From NCBI RefSeq assembly GCF_000219625.1, contig NC_018218.1, forward strand, positions 682,001 to 746,000: a stretch of DNA of 64,000 nucleotides. Direction: 5' to 3'. The first letter of the stretch is position 1, and each line of letters opens with the position of its first letter. The stretch comes from Zymoseptoria tritici IPO323. Taxonomy: Eukaryota; Ascomycota; Dothideomycetes; Mycosphaerellales; Mycosphaerellaceae. Under the pieces are notes generated by a model. It searched no databases. It was not told the origin of the DNA and saw nothing but the letters and a program-made list of their open reading frames with translations. Shown one piece after another: positions 49,227 to 60,900 of the stretch. The translations under genes were made by a program, and so were the position numbers.

Positions 49227-52200
49227 TCACATGATCCTCGTACTCTCGGGCGGTCCTAGATAACTCGGTCTCAAGCCACCAAGATCAATCCAAGCAGTGT
49301 TCAGAACGACGTTAGGCTCCAGCGCCCAGATCCTCAATGTATGCTCTCCATGGCCGGAATAAGTGAAGTTCGAAGTGGTCATCCATGCGTTGTTGGCGAC
49401 CGCAGCCAGCCAGCCGACGGGATTCGCTCCCTTTGGCTGATCCACCACGTATTGCACAGTCTTGATATCTTCCTCATCAAACTGAATAGCATACTTGAGC
49501 GGCCGCTCAGGAATCGTGTTCAGGGAAGGCGTGGTGACAATAGTGATGTTGACCAGGTCCGCAGGCGAGGACATGCCGGTCCCTGCACCCGTGATGAGAT
49601 CGGGAGTCGCTTCGATGCCGCCACTCAGATCGGTGAATGTGTACAATTTGTACTCCAAGCCTGGCGAGTCCGGTGCAGACTGCGAGTCGGCTGTGACAGG
49701 GAAGAGCGAGACTCCTGAAAGGGTACGGCTGAGCCCGGGAATCACTTTGTACTGGACTTCGCTGGATTCGGACGTTACAGCACTATAGTGCTCCAGCTCG
49801 ATGGAAATATGCCCATCGGACTCGACAAATCCATTGGTAAAATTGTTGGGCACCTTGATGTTCTCGTATGGCAGCATGATTTGTGGCATGCCATACTGAG
49901 TTCCGTATTGAGTCTCCTCGCGGTATTGACTAGTGTTGGCGATGATCGAGGAGATATTGACCAGGACTATACCACTTCCTTCCGGGCAGGAGTTCCAATC
50001 GAAACTGGCATAGATTCGCTTGTCTGAGGCTCCATCTGGGGTAATGTGTCCAGTCGTCTCAGAGAACTGCACGAAAGAACCATTTGCAGAGATGTTAAAG
50101 TCGAAAGCATCTGCACCCATGCTGTAGATCTCGATCCACTGGGATGTAGCGCCGTATGGGTTGAATGTCGCCATCGTGAGTGACTGCGATGACAGTTGAT
50201 GAAAGGCGTCGTCGCCCGGTACGGTGGCATTGTTGCCTTCGACGCTGACGCCCATTCCTCCCGCCAGACTGCTCTCTCCCGGCATGTTGTATCGCAAGCC
50301 GGGGAGACGCTGACGCATCGGCTGTTGCCAATACTCATAACCGATGTGCGTCTGGTCCATCATGTGGTCCCACTTGCCATCCAATAGACCATTGTATTGC
50401 TCGGTGAGCTCGCGATCTTTCTTGAACTGGCTTTGAGTATGTTCCGCAATGCTATTGGCACTGTTTCGTCCTTGTCTTGCGTAAAGATTGTTCCTCGCGC
50501 TGGAGATCATGATGTCGTAGTAAACGTAGCCAGCGGTGACTGGATGATACACCATCTCGAAGAAAGCTGGCTGCGTCTCAGCGGGAAGCGAGTCCATGAT
50601 CGACTGCGCCGTAGTCTGCATGGCTTTCCATTCGTCGAGGTTTTTGTCTGCTTCGTCGTAGTTGATCAGGCTGAATGTCGCTGTGTCGACCAATTCGAAC
50701 TTTCTGCGACCCGCTGCGATAGAGTAGTTATTCAACAGAACGGCGGTATTGTGAGCAACTTCGAGCCCAAATTCTCTCGCAGCCCACATCTCGAGGTAAG
50801 ATGGCACACTCCTCTCATTCCAGAGCTTGATATCGTATGCCAGGTCCATGAAGTGGCTAATGGGCAGTTCCTGGGGATGATTAGCTGATTGCAAGAGGCT
50901 CCAAATGGATCAAGCGGCATACCAGAGGCTTAATGTCTCCAACGTTGACGACCCAGATACGTCGCGCATCTCGTTCGTAAGCGAGGTTCATCTGCTGCCA
51001 CGTCTTCTGCAGCGGGATTGTGTTGATCCACTTGTAATTCCGAGGATCGCCTACGTAGTCCTGCAGCGTGTCAATACTTGCCGGTCGGTATCGATTGCGA
51101 GGACGACTTACAAAATGGTAGTAAACGCCCGCATTGCCGCTCCTGCTGGTCTCATTTTTGAGTGGCAGACGACGAATGTTTCCCCAATTGTCGTCCGTCC
51201 AGAGAAGAGTCTATATAGAAGTCAGGAGCGCACACATGAGGAGATGAGGGCTGTGAATCATGACCCCTTGCCCGCATGATTGATCACTTACCATGTATTC
51301 TGGAACGCTCATCCCGGCTTCGTAGTATCCCTGAACTTCTTTGTACAAGCACCACATCTGCGGTACCACATCTGGATTTTGAACGGAGTCGTTTCCCCAG
51401 AGAGCGGTCAATATTTCGGACTGAGTGGCCACAACATCTTCGAGGAGCTCGGTCTGAATGCCGGGGGCAAGAGCAGTGTCGCCAGATCCACGCATACCCA
51501 TCGTAAGGACACCTTCATACGGCTTTGCTCTCTCGGCACCTTCTACAAAGAAGGGATAGATGGACTCGTTGTTGGCGGTCCAGTCCCAAGGCCCATCGCC
51601 GAAGACACTCCACTCTTTCGTTGCTCGCATCATTGGCTCTGTGTGAGAGCTTCCCATCACGATGCCGTACTCATCGGCAAGTGCTTGGGTGCGAGGATCG
51701 TCGACATTCATCATGCTATTCCACGAGGCAGGCCAGAGGTAGTTGGCTCGCAGTCGGAGTAGAAGTTCAAACACAGAAGCGTAGAAATCTGCTCCGTATC
51801 CCGGTCCCCATGGCGAGGGAGGGAATTTAGCGTCGATCCAACCAGTGAGAGCAGGAGCTTCATCATTGATCTGTGGTATATCAGCTTTCAGCTGGCCCAA
51901 TTTGAGGTGGGAGAAGCATCTGAACGTACAAAGAAACCTCGATACTTCACCGATGGCGAGGCTTGTATAACTGTAGTGTTATCCGCATGTATCGAGGAAT
52001 GCTTCTGCGGAGGAGAGTCGGCCCAGTAGTACCACGGAGAGACGCCGATCTGCTCCGAAACGCTGTAAAGTCCAAAGACGGATCCACGTCGGTCGGAGCC
52101 TGGTCGTTCGTTAGTGATGTATGGACGAGGACTTGAAGATACAAACCTGCTATGACCATCGCCTCTTCAACGCCCAGGAGTGGATCATGAACTATTGCAG

Positions 52201-52630
52201 ACACGTATGCCTCCCACGAGCCTTCGATACCAGTCACATCGAGCTTCCCCTCAGCGACCAGTCGATCGATGACTGACGACCTGCCAAGTGTTCCTGCAAT
52301 GATCACACCTCCACTGGCACTTCCACTGCTGATGACACCAAAGGACGGCCGCCCGGTGACGTTGAAGATCATACTCGCATTCAGGCTCGCACCTGTGCCA
52401 TTGCCATTGTGTATCACAGACCCGTTCGTGCCTGTGATTCGCCCAAAGTCCATTGCAAGATCATCGCAAACCCGCAAGACTGCTGGCCAGTCGTTCGGAT
52501 CGGCATAGATATTGACGAAGGAAGTATTGCTTGCGAGAAGAATGCCAGATCCATCGAAGTTGACAGTGGAGCGCTGACCGATAGCCAGCGCACCCGAGGC
52601 TAAAAACGCAATGGCTCGAAGAAAAGACAT
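49227..52630 (-). CDS. Secreted GH115 alpha-glucuronidase-type xylanolytic enzyme
   Basis: Six exons (52630-52147, 52099-51930, 51870-51292, 51210-51112, 51060-50923, 50870-49227), all introns GT..AG of 47-81 bp, give 1,037 residues. A signal peptide (MSFLRAIAFLASGALAIGQ) opens the protein. GH115 enzymes remove (4-O-methyl-)glucuronic acid from xylan. Landmarks include GVIIAGTLGRSS, the exon-joined YSVSEQIGVSPWYYWAD, SPSVKYRGFFINDEAP, the barrel motifs LRANYLWPASW and GSSHTEPMMR, GMRGSGD, LLWTDDNWGNIRRLP, GVYYHFDYVGDPRNYKWINT and the C-terminal beta domain starting near MATFNPYG. Length is typical of the family. Several N-glycosylation sites fit secretion. Confidence 0.92.
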
Positions 52631-53146
52631 GTCTTTAGGGACGGTAAGAGGAATTGAGAGTACACGAACCTGGTCATATCGGTGACACTACATCGCCTTA
52701 TAGCATTGCCCAAAGGCAACAAATAGCCTGTTCCTCGAGAGCTCGCCAATTTCAGACTGGACTTCATGAGGCCAAGCTGCTCCGGATAAAAGCCATGCAG
52801 GTCCTGTGTGACGACGGTGTGCATGTTGCAGACGCATCACGAGACCAGCCGTTTGCGGTGGCAGCGGCACAGAAGAGACCGAATATACGTTATGTAATGG
52901 TATCTTCGACGCAGAGTTGACCGTTGAATTGCCGTGCAAGCGAATGGGCGCCATGTATGGCCTGATGAGACGAGGAGGGGAAGAGGAGAGGAGAAGGCAG
53001 ACGAACTGCGATGCTGCTTGCTGTGAGACCAGGTCGAAGGAAAACGATCGCTGTACGCCGGAGATCCACAAGACATTTTGGTGGAGCGCATCCGAGAAGA
53101 ATGCAGGATGATGCTGCTGGTTCCGAAGGAGTGGAGATCACAAAGA
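52631..53146. other. Promoter of GH115 and intergenic sequence, no gene seen
   Basis: Overlapping frames on both strands lack domains. The region ends at the 9-bp duplication of the short transposon. Confidence 0.4.
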
Positions 53147-53729
53147 GGAGGTGAGTAGTCTCAGTGCCTCAGTCCACGCCCAGTTAGCGCGGATTCGACG
53201 CCTACTGTTCGTAGTCTGAGGGTCCGAACGCCGAATTTGGGAGATAGAGCGCAGCATTAGTATAGAATTTACACCTTAATAAAGCGCAGTATCGTTTCGG
53301 CCCTAATTGCTACAACGCAACAACGAAACTAGTTATTAAAAATCCGAGACTATAACTTTGTAGAGCCGAGTCTTGCGATTTAAACGGTGTATTAATTATT
53401 TAAATCCGACGCTAAACGAAAGCTGTAATAGAGCTCGCGCAAATTCTTCGGAATTCTAATTTATTAGGCGAAAAACAGGAAAATGCGAGCTCTATTAGGG
53501 CACGCAAAACACACTTAAATTTTCTATACGATACGCCGTTCGAATTGCAAGACTCGGCTCTACAAAGTTACAGTGCCGGATTTTTGAAAAAGGTCGTTGT
53601 TGTTGCGCTGTCGCGTGCTGCACTACATCTCCTAAAATCCGGCTTAGGCCCTCAGACCCTCTCAGGCGAGGCGCTCGAAGAGGTTAGTGCTCGCCAAGAG
53701 GGTCTGTGCGCCTGAGACTAGGAGGTGAG
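53147..53729. repeat. 9-bp target-site duplications flanking the 565-bp element
   Basis: GGAGGTGAG occurs at 53,147-53,155 and again at 53,721-53,729, immediately outside the two element ends. Confidence 0.92.
53156..53720. mobile_element. 565-bp non-autonomous relative of the 13.7-kb transposon
   Basis: It begins TAGTCTCAGTGCCTCAG and ends CGCCTGAGACTA, so its termini are inverted repeats of the same type as the long element. It shares AGAGCGCAGCATTAGTATA near the left end, the nested inverted repeats, and an identical 65-bp right segment. The outer internal arms are 28 bp (53,349-53,376 and 53,547-53,574, one mismatch) and the inner arms 13 bp (53,426-53,438 and 53,485-53,497). There is no coding capacity. 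It still contains many CA and TG dinucleotides, so it is much less RIP-mutated than the long copy. It fits an internal-deletion (MITE-like) derivative moved by the long element's proteins. Confidence 0.92.
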
Positions 53730-53851
53730 GTGCACAGTGGAGCCTTCTGAGCCTTGTTTTCCCCAGACTTGGCAGCGACGGTCGAGGACTTTAGCCGTAA
53801 ACTTTTCCTGATCGTCGACATCAACCATCCCATTACTCCCGACATATTGCC

Positions 53852-54214
53852 ATGGCTCAAGGTCCAGCAAAGAAAGCAAAGGCGGCGGCGCCTAAAGCGT
53901 AAGAAAGCTTCCTAGTATACACTGCAAAGCGCCCGCTGATCTCGGTCTAGCACGCAGCGCAAGCAGACTGGCAACCGAGTGATCAAGCCGAAGAAAGCAG
54001 CTCTGATCAAGCAGAACACGATGAAGAAGGTGCGCAGCTTTGGTTCAGATGGAGCAAGCACACACTAATTATGGAGTAGAAGCACTCGAGCGGCCTCTCC
54101 ACATTGACCGAAAAGACACTCGCGACGAAAGCTGGACATCTAGAGCTTCTGAGAGGAGGCAAGAAGGACAGGCAGGCAGCAGAGGCAGCAAAGGCTGCGA
54201 AGGCGAAGAAGTGA
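53852..54214 (+). CDS. DUF2462/UPF0390-type small basic protein
   Basis: Exons 53852-53898, 53951-54029 and 54080-54214 (introns 52 and 50 bp, GT..AG) give 86 residues: [16 protein letters not shown], then [17 protein letters not shown] and [24 protein letters not shown]. It ends in an Ala/Lys-rich helix. The pattern (basic start, VI-PKK, SSGL-x2-TEK, GHLELL) matches the DUF2462 family related to the Leydig cell tumour 10 kDa protein, probably nuclear or nucleolar. Function is not established. The ATG is preceded by the strong context GCCATGG. Confidence 0.82.
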
Positions 54215-54838
54215 GCGAGAGATGCTGAAGAGATGAAGCAAAAGAAGTCGGAGAACACCATACCAGCTCCACCACTCCACTCGATCATGGACAATGGTTG
54301 ATGCGCAAGGATGTTGTCGTGGAAGAGCAGGTCACTGTGAAGCTGAGACTGGCCAACATGCGAGTCCGACCTGCGGGCCAGGCTCAAGCTGCCAGCAAGC
54401 CTGGAACTTGAGGAGGAGTTGAATGCGGAGAGCCGGTATCGAGCGCAAGAAAGCAAGAAAGCACGCAGGATTGTGCCTAGCCCGGAGACTGGGCAAGTAG
54501 TGGCGCTCGTGTGGTGAACGAGGAGCGCTCAACGAGACATTCACCGAATATCTCTCGGCCGAACTGCTGCAATGGGCAGCGTCTGACGCGTGCTTCGCGC
54601 ATCACCTGTTCATGTCAAGCGATCATCAATTGCAGAAGAATTCCTGGACTTAAGAGACTATGGAACAAGCCAGCTTGCAGTTTTTGCATACTCGCACTTG
54701 GTCGTAGCGGACCAGCAGGCTGTCCGACCTCCAATGTCTACATCATGCATCATACATTTCCGAACGAAACCTCCGATCAAGCCCCATTCTCCATTCCTTC
54801 TACCACATTCCTCATCTTGAGAAGACTTCTTTCCTTAG
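54215..54838. other. Intergenic region between convergent genes
   Basis: No gene seen. Frames on both strands are short and featureless. Confidence 0.4.
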
Positions 54839-56121
54839 TCAGACGTGGATCTTGGGCTCGGTCAACCTCTCCTCACTCTGCGTACGTGGGAAAGCGTGGT
54901 CATCATAAGTCATTGCATGCGGACTCAGCGAGGCTCCCGTCTTGGCTGAGAACTCGGTGTATGCCGCGGATTTCTTTCGACCATTGGCCGACACGTCGGA
55001 CGAAGTGTCCACGACATCCTGCACTTGCACTATTTCGTGATGCACGGTGATCTTCCTGTCCTCGAGCCTGATCGCTTCTGCGTGGCGCCGAGCGTTTTGC
55101 AGGTCACTGACATGGCCGTATTGATCCGACTGCACCCGCCTGTGGTGCTTCGAGTTCTTGTCGACCAGTGCTTTGGTTGCGCTGAGCCACCGAACGATGA
55201 GTGGCTTCAGCGCTGGAAGGGAAGCGGCCGTGATTCCCACACACAGCTCAATCATATTCCACACACTGAAAGCGTTGTGCCAGAAGGGATCCTTCTTGCT
55301 GAAGAAAGTATACTGCGTAATCGCCTTCACGATTCCAGCGGCGCAGGCAGTGTATCCAAGACCGAGAATGCCAGCCAATGTGATCTTCGTCCTCGTGTTG
55401 ACCTGCAGTCCCAGGATGATCGGGACCGGCAAAGTTGCGAACATGGCATCCGTGACGCAGTTAACGATGCTGTTAAATAGGCCGAGATCGATGAAGGCTT
55501 TTGTGTTGAAACACCTCGTGCCCGGCTGTTTCTTGAGTTTGTAGTCCCACGCTGCAGAGATCGGTTTGCATTGGAAAACGAGTGTCAGGGCGCAGACGAG
55601 CATGAAGCAGATCAAGAAGACTGCATCGATGTCAGTGGTTCGCCATCACAGCACTTTCGATCCATCAGCATACCGATTGAACCCCAGAGGAACGCCTTCC
55701 AGCTCCTCTTCGGCGGCACCAGTCGCATCAGGAAGAGCGCGATCGAGACCTTGACGAGGACGACACCAGCCATGACCCAAATTGAGTGGTAAAACTGCCA
55801 CTTGGCGAAGATGTAAAAGTCATGCTGGGACATGCACATGATATGACGACCGCCCAGAGTGAAGCTCTCAGCAGCGAAGCAAATCATGGTTCCAACCGCG
55901 AGCAATAGTGAGAGGAGGATGACATAGTCGTCGGCGCCGACCTTTCTGACCATGGTGATGCGGACGAACATTCGTAGTACGACGGCGAAGACTGCCATGC
56001 CGAGCACAGCACCTGTGACGCCGAGGATTTGCCCATTGTTGTTCTCCGCGCAATAGGCCGGATCCAGTGGAGGAAGGGGAGCGAGCGAAGAATCTTGTCG
56101 TGGAAAGAGTGTGGTGTCCAT
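54839..56121 (-). CDS. Seven-helix fungal rhodopsin-domain membrane protein (SAT4/PTH11-like)
   Basis: Exons 56121-55674 and 55620-54839 with a 53-bp intron (GTATGC..CTGAC..GCAG) give 409 residues. Hydrophobic helices include ILGVTGAVLGMAVFAVVLRM, YVILLSLLLAVGTMICFAAE, IWVMAGVVLVKVSIALFLMR, FLICFMLVCALTLVFQC, LFNSIVNCVTDAMFATLPVP, ITLAGILGLGYTACAAGIVK and MIELCVGITAASLPALKPLI. Family signatures are VGADDY, the CxP-x-aaWD motif (QCKPISAAWD), CFN near loop 2 and the NMIELCVGITAASLP end. These proteins are common in Pezizomycotina, sometimes in secondary-metabolite clusters or as putative GPCRs. The C-terminal 110 residues are a charged cytosolic tail. Ligand unknown. Confidence 0.88.
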
Positions 56122-56589
56122 GGTATCAGGACTTCACGGATGCCTCGTCCGCCGTGTGGTCTCAGAGTGAGGTCCTGTATGAGGGTGCATATTTGAGGAA
56201 GGACATCGAGGATGTCTCAAATCTCACTGGAAGTCCTTCGCTGATGCCGACCTTTCAAAATGCCAGATCCCCGCCGGGTGAGATCTGTGCCGTGATTGAG
56301 GTGCCGTCACAGCACCCAGGTGACCCCAGGATAGTGGAAGTCAAACATGTTTGAACTAGGGTCAGAGCGTTTTCCAGTTGGCCGAAACGCCGCGACGAAC
56401 GCAAGCATCAACCCCACTGCATAGCTTTGGAAACGCAAATATCAAGAATCTAGCACTGGCGAGGTCATTCTCGTGGACTGCTGCGATCTGGATCTCATCG
56501 CAGCAGAGTTGCGCCTCGTCGAGGTGTCGCACTCCCCACGCAAGCATGCCTGTCCAGCCCCTCCAGGATTTTCCAAAAGTCTGCAGTAG
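56122..56589. other. Intergenic sequence left of the copia insertion
   Basis: A minus-strand frame (56,362 into the LTR) contains TFGKSWRGWTGMLAWGVRHL and DEAQLCCDEIQIAAV but no recognisable domain. It would have been contiguous with the sequence right of the retrotransposon (from 63,207) before insertion. Possibly an interrupted gene, but unproven. Confidence 0.3.
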
Positions 56590-56594
56590 CATCA
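56590..56594 (+). repeat. Left 5-bp target-site duplication of the copia element
   Basis: CATCA precedes the 5' end of the left LTR and recurs at 63,202-63,206 after the right LTR. Confidence 0.88.
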
Positions 56595-56832
56595 TGTTAA
56601 TTGAGTAGTGCAATGCAGGGGTGAACTTCAAGATTGAGAAAAACCATGTGTTTCTTAAGGTTATCGACCTAAAGACTATATAGACGCCGTAATTCCAAAT
56701 ACCTAAAAGGGGTTGGGGTCTTATCGCTAATATCCTATAATATTATATAGGACACTAACTACGTAATTAGGCTGTTAGAGTTAATATCCCTAGTCTTACC
56801 CTATTTTATGAATTAACGCTAATAGATCGATA
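56595..56832 (-). repeat. Left LTR (3' LTR of the minus-strand copia element), 238 bp
   Basis: It starts TGTTAATTGAG and ends ATAGATCGATA. It aligns end to end with 62,964-63,201. Differences are nearly all C/T or G/A transitions as left by RIP. The last CA is TA here. Confidence 0.92.
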
Positions 56833-56868
56833 TACCCCCGAGATCTGTTTATGTTATACTAAACGATC

Positions 56869-57585
56869 TTAATCCTCGCTTTCCTTGCTGTTAGAGTCGT
56901 CGTCCGGACCTTCGATTTCGGGGCCGGGTAGTAGAATGTTAATAAGCGCTAGGGCGGCGGCTTAACGACGGCGTTGAAGTTTGAGAGATTCTGGCTCGAA
57001 CTCGCTGGATCCGCTGGCTATAGCGTTAAAGACGGCGGCTCCTTAGCCTCTTCTACGTTAGTTCCCCGCTATCGCGGTTATAGCGTCCTCCTCGGCGTAG
57101 GCGTCTCTTATTATCTAGTCGGGAGTAGTAACGTTGCTCGATCGAGGTCCTTTAGGTAAAGGTAAGGAAGCGACCTTCCTAGCGTTACGGTTTATCTTTC
57201 TAGTCTTCGATTGCTTAGACTTAGTATTAACGCCTATTACGTTTTCGTCTTCGTCCTTATCTTAGCGTTTGCGTTTCGCGGGCTTCTCGACCTTAATAGT
57301 AACGGCCTTAGTAGGTTGCTTCTTTGCTAGTGCCTTCCTCTTAGTCGGCTTAGGCACAGGTATAAGCTCCTTCTCCTCTTCGTCGGAAGAGTCGTTAATA
57401 GGCTAATTACGTCGTAGGCGAGCTAGTAGTCCGGAGTAGTACGGAGTAAGGTAGTTTTCTAGATCGTTATCTCCTTTAGACTCTTCGTCGAGGGCGTCTA
57501 GGGCAGCCTAAGCGACCTGTCTCCTCTTTTTACGTTCCTTAGAGGCCTTAGACTTGCGATCATGTTCTTTTACCATCTGGCGCAT
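56869..57585 (-). pseudogene. Extra lysine-rich ORF after pol in the copia element
   Basis: From an ATG at 57,585 (MRQMVKEHDRKSKASKERKK) one minus-strand frame of about 239 codons runs to a TAA at 56,869, interrupted by a handful of TAG/TAA of RIP type. It contains several basic nuclear-localisation-like clusters (KERKKRR, KPAKRKR), acidic runs (DDDSNSKESED) and a moderately conserved-looking middle (AYAEEDAITAIAG). No domain is recognised. It lies between the end of pol and the 3' LTR, where typical fungal copia elements have no gene. A captured host sequence or an accessory nuclear protein are possibilities. Confidence 0.6.
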
Positions 57586-57979
57586 GGTGCTAATGTTAAC
57601 ACCTCTGCTAATGCAAAATGAGGTAATTGAAGAAAAGAAGAGAAAGTGGAAGTGCAAACGGAAAAGATATAAGCTCTAAGAATAAGTATAGACTAGTGCT
57701 AAGGAATGCGTTACGGGTTTAGAAGTACGCGTAGTTCGGTATGTAATAGCTATTTAGGCCTTTAATAGCTGCTAATTTTAGTTTAGCGCAAAAAGTAAAG
57801 TAAATTTAGCTTTAAAAGGGTAATCCGGTCGATAGATCCCTAGATGTATACGTCCTAGACTACTTGTTAAGGTAGTAAACGTAATAATTTAAGTCCGTAT
57901 GTAATGTGCATATAAGGCTATATAATAGCCCCTAATCGTTATGCAGACTTCTTTCTAATAGTAAAGTTAGGCTAGGTAT

Positions 57980-60900
57980 TTGCCTAGCCCTTACCCCCGA
58001 GATCCGGTAGTAAAGTTTTACTGTTAGCGTAGTCCTTACCCCCTAGATCTAGTAGTATTATTATTCGGAGCTAGTCTAGAAAGGCGCGATGCCGTTATAC
58101 TAATAGCAGTTTTGTTATCCCGTCTGCGGGCATTAAGGTAGTTTCGACCTATTCGACCTTAAGGTCTCCGGCTTAGTACCTCTTACGTAGCTAGCACTAC
58201 TATATATCTACATGCCTTATCTTAGTGTCTAGCTTTTGGCCTTATATAGTAACAACTCGAATAGTTTGCTTGTTGTTATATAATAACCTGCCCTTGCTGT
58301 TAAGGCTTAGGTCTATGCTTTTAAATACTCGTTCCTACTAGATTATCTCCGTTCTAGTATAGCTAAGTATATATAGCTCTAACTCCGTAGATAATTTAGT
58401 AACTATAGTCTGCTTCGTAGACTTCTAGTCGACAATTCCTCTAAACAAAAAGAAAACTATACCCTCTAAGCTTCTTCGCGTCTCTAGATTGTTTGCGAAC
58501 GAAGCATCTAAGGCTCCGAAGAACTCTAGTAGTTGTAATAGGTATATTAGCCTGCCGTCGTCTTTGCTATACTAAACGCTTAATTAAGAGCTCTATAGTA
58601 GATATCTAATATAGTAGTCTACTGCTTTTAGATAGTACTCGGCTAGATTTACTAGATAACATGCTAGTAATAATACTGCAAAGGTAATATCCGGTCTTAT
58701 GTAGGATGCTGCGAAGTTAAGTAATCCAACTTTGGACTGCATCTCCTTAATTATGTAGGGTTTTGCCTTCTTGTTAGCCGGTTCTTAATTAAAGTTTACT
58801 AGTAGAGGTGTATCTGCCCTCTTTTCCGTTAATAAGATATTATATCTTCTAGCTACCTTCTTAATATAGGTATCTTAGTTAAGCTATATGTCCCTAGTCT
58901 CTCTGTTCCGGATAATCTTAATTCTATAGAAGTAGTCGATAGGTCCTATAACCCTTATCTCGTATTTAGCTATAAGCCTCTTTTATATATCTTCGGCGTA
59001 AACTCTGTAAACACAATAAAATGCTAATATAATATTATCTACAAAGAAGAAGATTATAACCTTTCTATTAGTATATAGGTAGTTAACGACTTGTCGAAGT
59101 CCAAGTTCTTCTATACCTTCGCTTAGATCTCCCTACTATAATGCTAGGGACTCCTTAAACCCGTATAGGGCGCGAATATACTTTAATAGCTTGTTCGGGT
59201 CTCGAAAACCGTCTAGGGGTTGTAGGTAGATTAGCGTTAGTAACTCGGAGTTTAGAAAGGCGTTTACTGCGTCTATCTATATTATCTCGAGGTCGAAGTG
59301 TACTATAATTGCTATTAATAACCTAAACAGCCTCGCTGCGAGGGTAGTAGCGTATGTATTAAGTTCGGTTAATTGCAAATTACCTCTTGCACAGATTCGA
59401 GCCTTAAACTTCTCTAAGTGCCCTTTTAAGTCTTGCTTGTATTTAAATACCTACGTTAATAGGACGGTAGGGTTGTTTTCCGCTTAACTTTTAGGGATCT
59501 AATAGAACGTTCTAGTATCTAAGGCCTTTTAGAATTTAGCTCTTACTACTTTCTTAAACTCCTCTAAGTACTTATGCATAATAAGATCTTTCTAGCGTTT
59601 TAGTTCTAGCGGTAAATCTCCGATAAGGACTAGTGCGTCTTTTACGGATGCTCCTTCCTCTATAACCGCCTTTATCGTAGTAATAGCGTAGACTTTAGCT
59701 ATCGTCGTATAAGTCGCGAACATTCCCGTAGTATCGAATAAGGTTATTTCGCCGAAGTTAAAGTCTATAACCTCGCAGTTAAAGCTTAGAGGTAGCTAGT
59801 AGTCGATTATTCTCTGCTGTTAAGTTAATAACGTTAGTTTATCGAGCTTATCGTCCGGATCTATCTGTTCCGGTCCCTGCTTCTAAGCTTAATAGAAAGG
59901 GAAGAGTTAATTGTCTATATATTCGATGCCTTAGATACTAACAAACGTTTCTACGATGTCCTCTCGCATCTCTTTAGGTCTGTCGTAGGGGATTGTATAT
60001 TCGATATTACTGTCGTTTTAAATTAGAGCACCTCTTCGGAAGGATTCCGGAATTTCGACCTTATTACCTTGTCTAGCGATGTAGCTTATGTATATAGCCT
60101 CTTGTAGGTTATAAAATTAATGTGCTTCTGCAGCGTAGTCTAGTTCGATATTAATCGCAAGATTAAGTGGTACTACTATGTTTAGATTAAAGTCGTAGAG
60201 TCCTTCGTACTTTATCTTCTCGTTAAATACTATATCTCTTGTCCTAATTACCCTATCTAGGCTTAGAATCCAGATTCGAAAGATGTTATATCCCTCGAAG
60301 CCGACTAGGTATCCGATTCTTGCTCGCTCTATTATCTTCTCCCTTTTAGGGACGTCTTTTAGATTAGTTTTGTGTGCATACGCTCTCGACCCGAACTTAT
60401 AGATGTAGGCGATATCTAGCTTCTAATTTGTCGCTATTTCCTATAGAGATTTATAACCTAATACTTACGTTAGGGCCCTATTTATAATATAGGCTGCTAT
60501 TATGTAGGCTTTATTCTAGAGATCCTTTAGGAGCCTCGATTCGATAATTAGTGTCCTTGCTATCTCGACGATAACGCCGCCGGCTCGTTCTGCTAGGTCC
60601 TATGCTTGCGTATATAGTACTAAGGGCTTCTACATTACTAATCCCTTGCGGAGTGCGGATTAAAACGTTAATCCGTACTTGGGGTCTGCGTCCGATCTAA
60701 GGGCGAATATTTTACGACCTATACTCTTTATAAAGGTCTAAAGTTCCTCGAAGTATCGTACTAGGCTCGCTTAATTAGCGTTCGGCATCGTCTAAACGAA
60801 GTGTAGGTGTGTTGTTAAATCTACGGCGTAAAATATGTATTTATCTCTGTTCTTTGCTATATTAAATTCTATAATATCGGCCGCAACGTCGGAAAAAGGT

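Noticed and set aside
39658..56121. A secondary-metabolite gene cluster around the P450
   Set aside because: No synthase, transporter or regulator accompanies the P450. Neighbours are unrelated metabolic and housekeeping genes.
56362..56631. 89-codon minus frame entering the LTR
   Set aside because: Its first residues come from the LTR itself, and the remainder has no recognisable domain. Noted only as a possible interrupted gene.
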